Assembly (NCBI GenBank): GCA_934698975.1
Contig: CAKUVR010000014.1
Coordinates: forward strand, 1-64,000
Direction: 5' to 3'
Origin: Cryptobacteroides sp934698975
GTDB lineage: Bacteria > Bacteroidota > Bacteroidia > Bacteroidales > UBA932
Length of the DNA: 64,000 nt
Under the pieces are notes generated by a model, which was not told the DNA's origin, did not search any database, and saw only the letters and a program-made list of their open reading frames with translations. Of the stretch, positions 63,149-64,000 are shown piece by piece. The translations under genes and the position numbers were made by a program. Position 1 is the stretch's first letter; every line of letters starts with the position of its first letter.

Positions 63149-64000
63149 GCCCTTTCCATACGTTATTTGCGGCCAGTAGGTTTTGTAGGGTCTAGTCCAA
63201 AACCCTGTGTTAAAGAAGTAAAGTAAAAAATAAGTATGTACCTTTGTGTAAACATTACAAAAGGTATATAAATATGTCATCATTGTCTGTTCTTCGATGT
63301 CTGGCGGGTTATGGGTTCTGCCTTGTTGACTGAATTTTGCTATTTCACGCCAACGTCAACACTGTTGGCCAAAGAGGTTGTTTGCCGATGGCTTGCCAAC
63401 GTTTGATTAAACATTTTGTCCGGAGAAAGCCTTGTTGACCGGACAAAATGTGGAAATCATGCGCTTTGTCCGGCCGGAGCGCAATCCACCGGACGAACGG
63501 CGCCGAGGGGTTATAGACGATGTGAATCTTACAAAAGGCTTTCAGCCACATGTCGAATCTGTGCCGGTGGAATCCGGGACGGGCTGAAAAACTCAAGGGC
63601 AAAAGTATAGGGTTTTCATGGGAATGAGCCTTTCAGGTGCTTCTGATTGGTTTTGACGTGAAAGCGTTACGTAAATCCGCACCGACATCAGCACGAGGTG
63701 ACCGCAATAAGGACTCGCCTCCGCGTGTACTTTGACGTGGGGCCTAGGGCACAACTTAAAATGGCAGCCGAAAATAAACCTCGGAATCAGCGTGCAACTT
63801 GACGTGGGGCCGCAGGGCATATGGGACGGGTTGACATTCCAGTGCCGTAGTGATTGGACGACATTCTTAGACTATAATGTCGTTCAAAACCGACAAATGG
63901 AGGGGTTCGACTGAACTTCACTGCAAAATTGTCGTTCTGCCTCTCAACTTTCAGTCTGTTCCCTGACCGTAGGTCGATGTTGCGACTCGATGACAAGCCG
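63149..64000. other. Gene-less right end with inverted and direct repeats
   Basis: I find no gene here. Short palindromes: GGTTTTG/CAAAACC (63179-63185 and 63198-63204); a quasi-palindrome TACCTTTGTG...TACAAAAGGTA (63239-63266) whose left part is a -7 box; and a perfect 12-bp inverted repeat CATTTTGTCCGG/CCGGACAAAATG (63412-63423 and 63439-63450). CTTGACGTGGGGCC or a near match occurs twice (about 63731 and 63798). A 19-codon frame, MSSLSVLRCLAGYGFCLVD, starts near 63274 and then stops; it may be the remnant of a lost gene. The region sits just after a tRNA gene, a common integration site. Confidence 0.45.

Noticed and set aside
63787..63996. 69-codon minus-strand frame at the right end
   Set aside because: No family similarity I can see, and overlapping frames on the other strand are equally long.

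Overview
The window looks like chromosomal DNA of a Bacteroidales bacterium of roughly 50% GC. The evidence is a SusC/SusD pair, TamB, a Ser-type sulfatase, a GH106 rhamnosidase, a DUF4886 protein and many promoters of the Bacteroidetes type (TTTG, 19-20 bases, TAnnTTTG). Shine-Dalgarno sites are mostly absent. Genus cannot be fixed from the sequence alone.

Layout. 0-8 kb: start of an aldehyde dehydrogenase, a MATE exporter, a REP-associated tyrosine transposase (RAYT) lying between REP-like hairpin repeats, a polysaccharide flippase, a GxDLY/SGNH esterase and a deleted AAA-ATPase/PD-(D/E)XK gene. 8-23.4 kb: two organophosphate:phosphate antiporters, a CoA-transferase, a surface metallophosphoesterase lipoprotein, SusC, SusD and a BACON-containing lipoprotein, facing a sulfatase. 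Together these look like an uptake locus for a phosphorylated and perhaps sulfated substrate. 23.4-29.7 kb: surface-glycan decoration genes (aminotransferase, cytidylyltransferase-oxidoreductase fusion, two LicD proteins, a Stealth phosphotransferase and a GT4). 30-43.8 kb: mostly housekeeping genes (DUF47, SecA, bactofilin, TrkA, GT2, SlyD-like isomerase, TldE/TldD with a zeta-like kinase, TIGR02757, peptide transporter). 44-51.4 kb: a rhamnose locus (rhaA, rhaB, AraC regulator, GH106). 51.4-63.1 kb: methylglyoxal synthase, TamB, TsaD, an FAD protein, a DUF4886 protein, serine dehydratase, Hsp20 and tRNA-Asp. The last 0.85 kb has no gene I can support.

The most interesting signal is a dispersed palindrome family (GGTCACT, 11 bases, AGTGACC, plus stem-compensated GGTCGCT/AGCGACC forms). 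It sits between genes, forms the stop codon of one transporter, and is inserted in frame inside two proteins: TldE, and GH106 at two sites. All three reading frames of the element are used in this window. Two other repeat families are present: a 112-bp tandem hairpin array beside the RAYT, and a nested-palindrome element at 51.7 and 58.1 kb. A second genome-scale signal is strong over-representation of the hexamer GAATAT on both strands.
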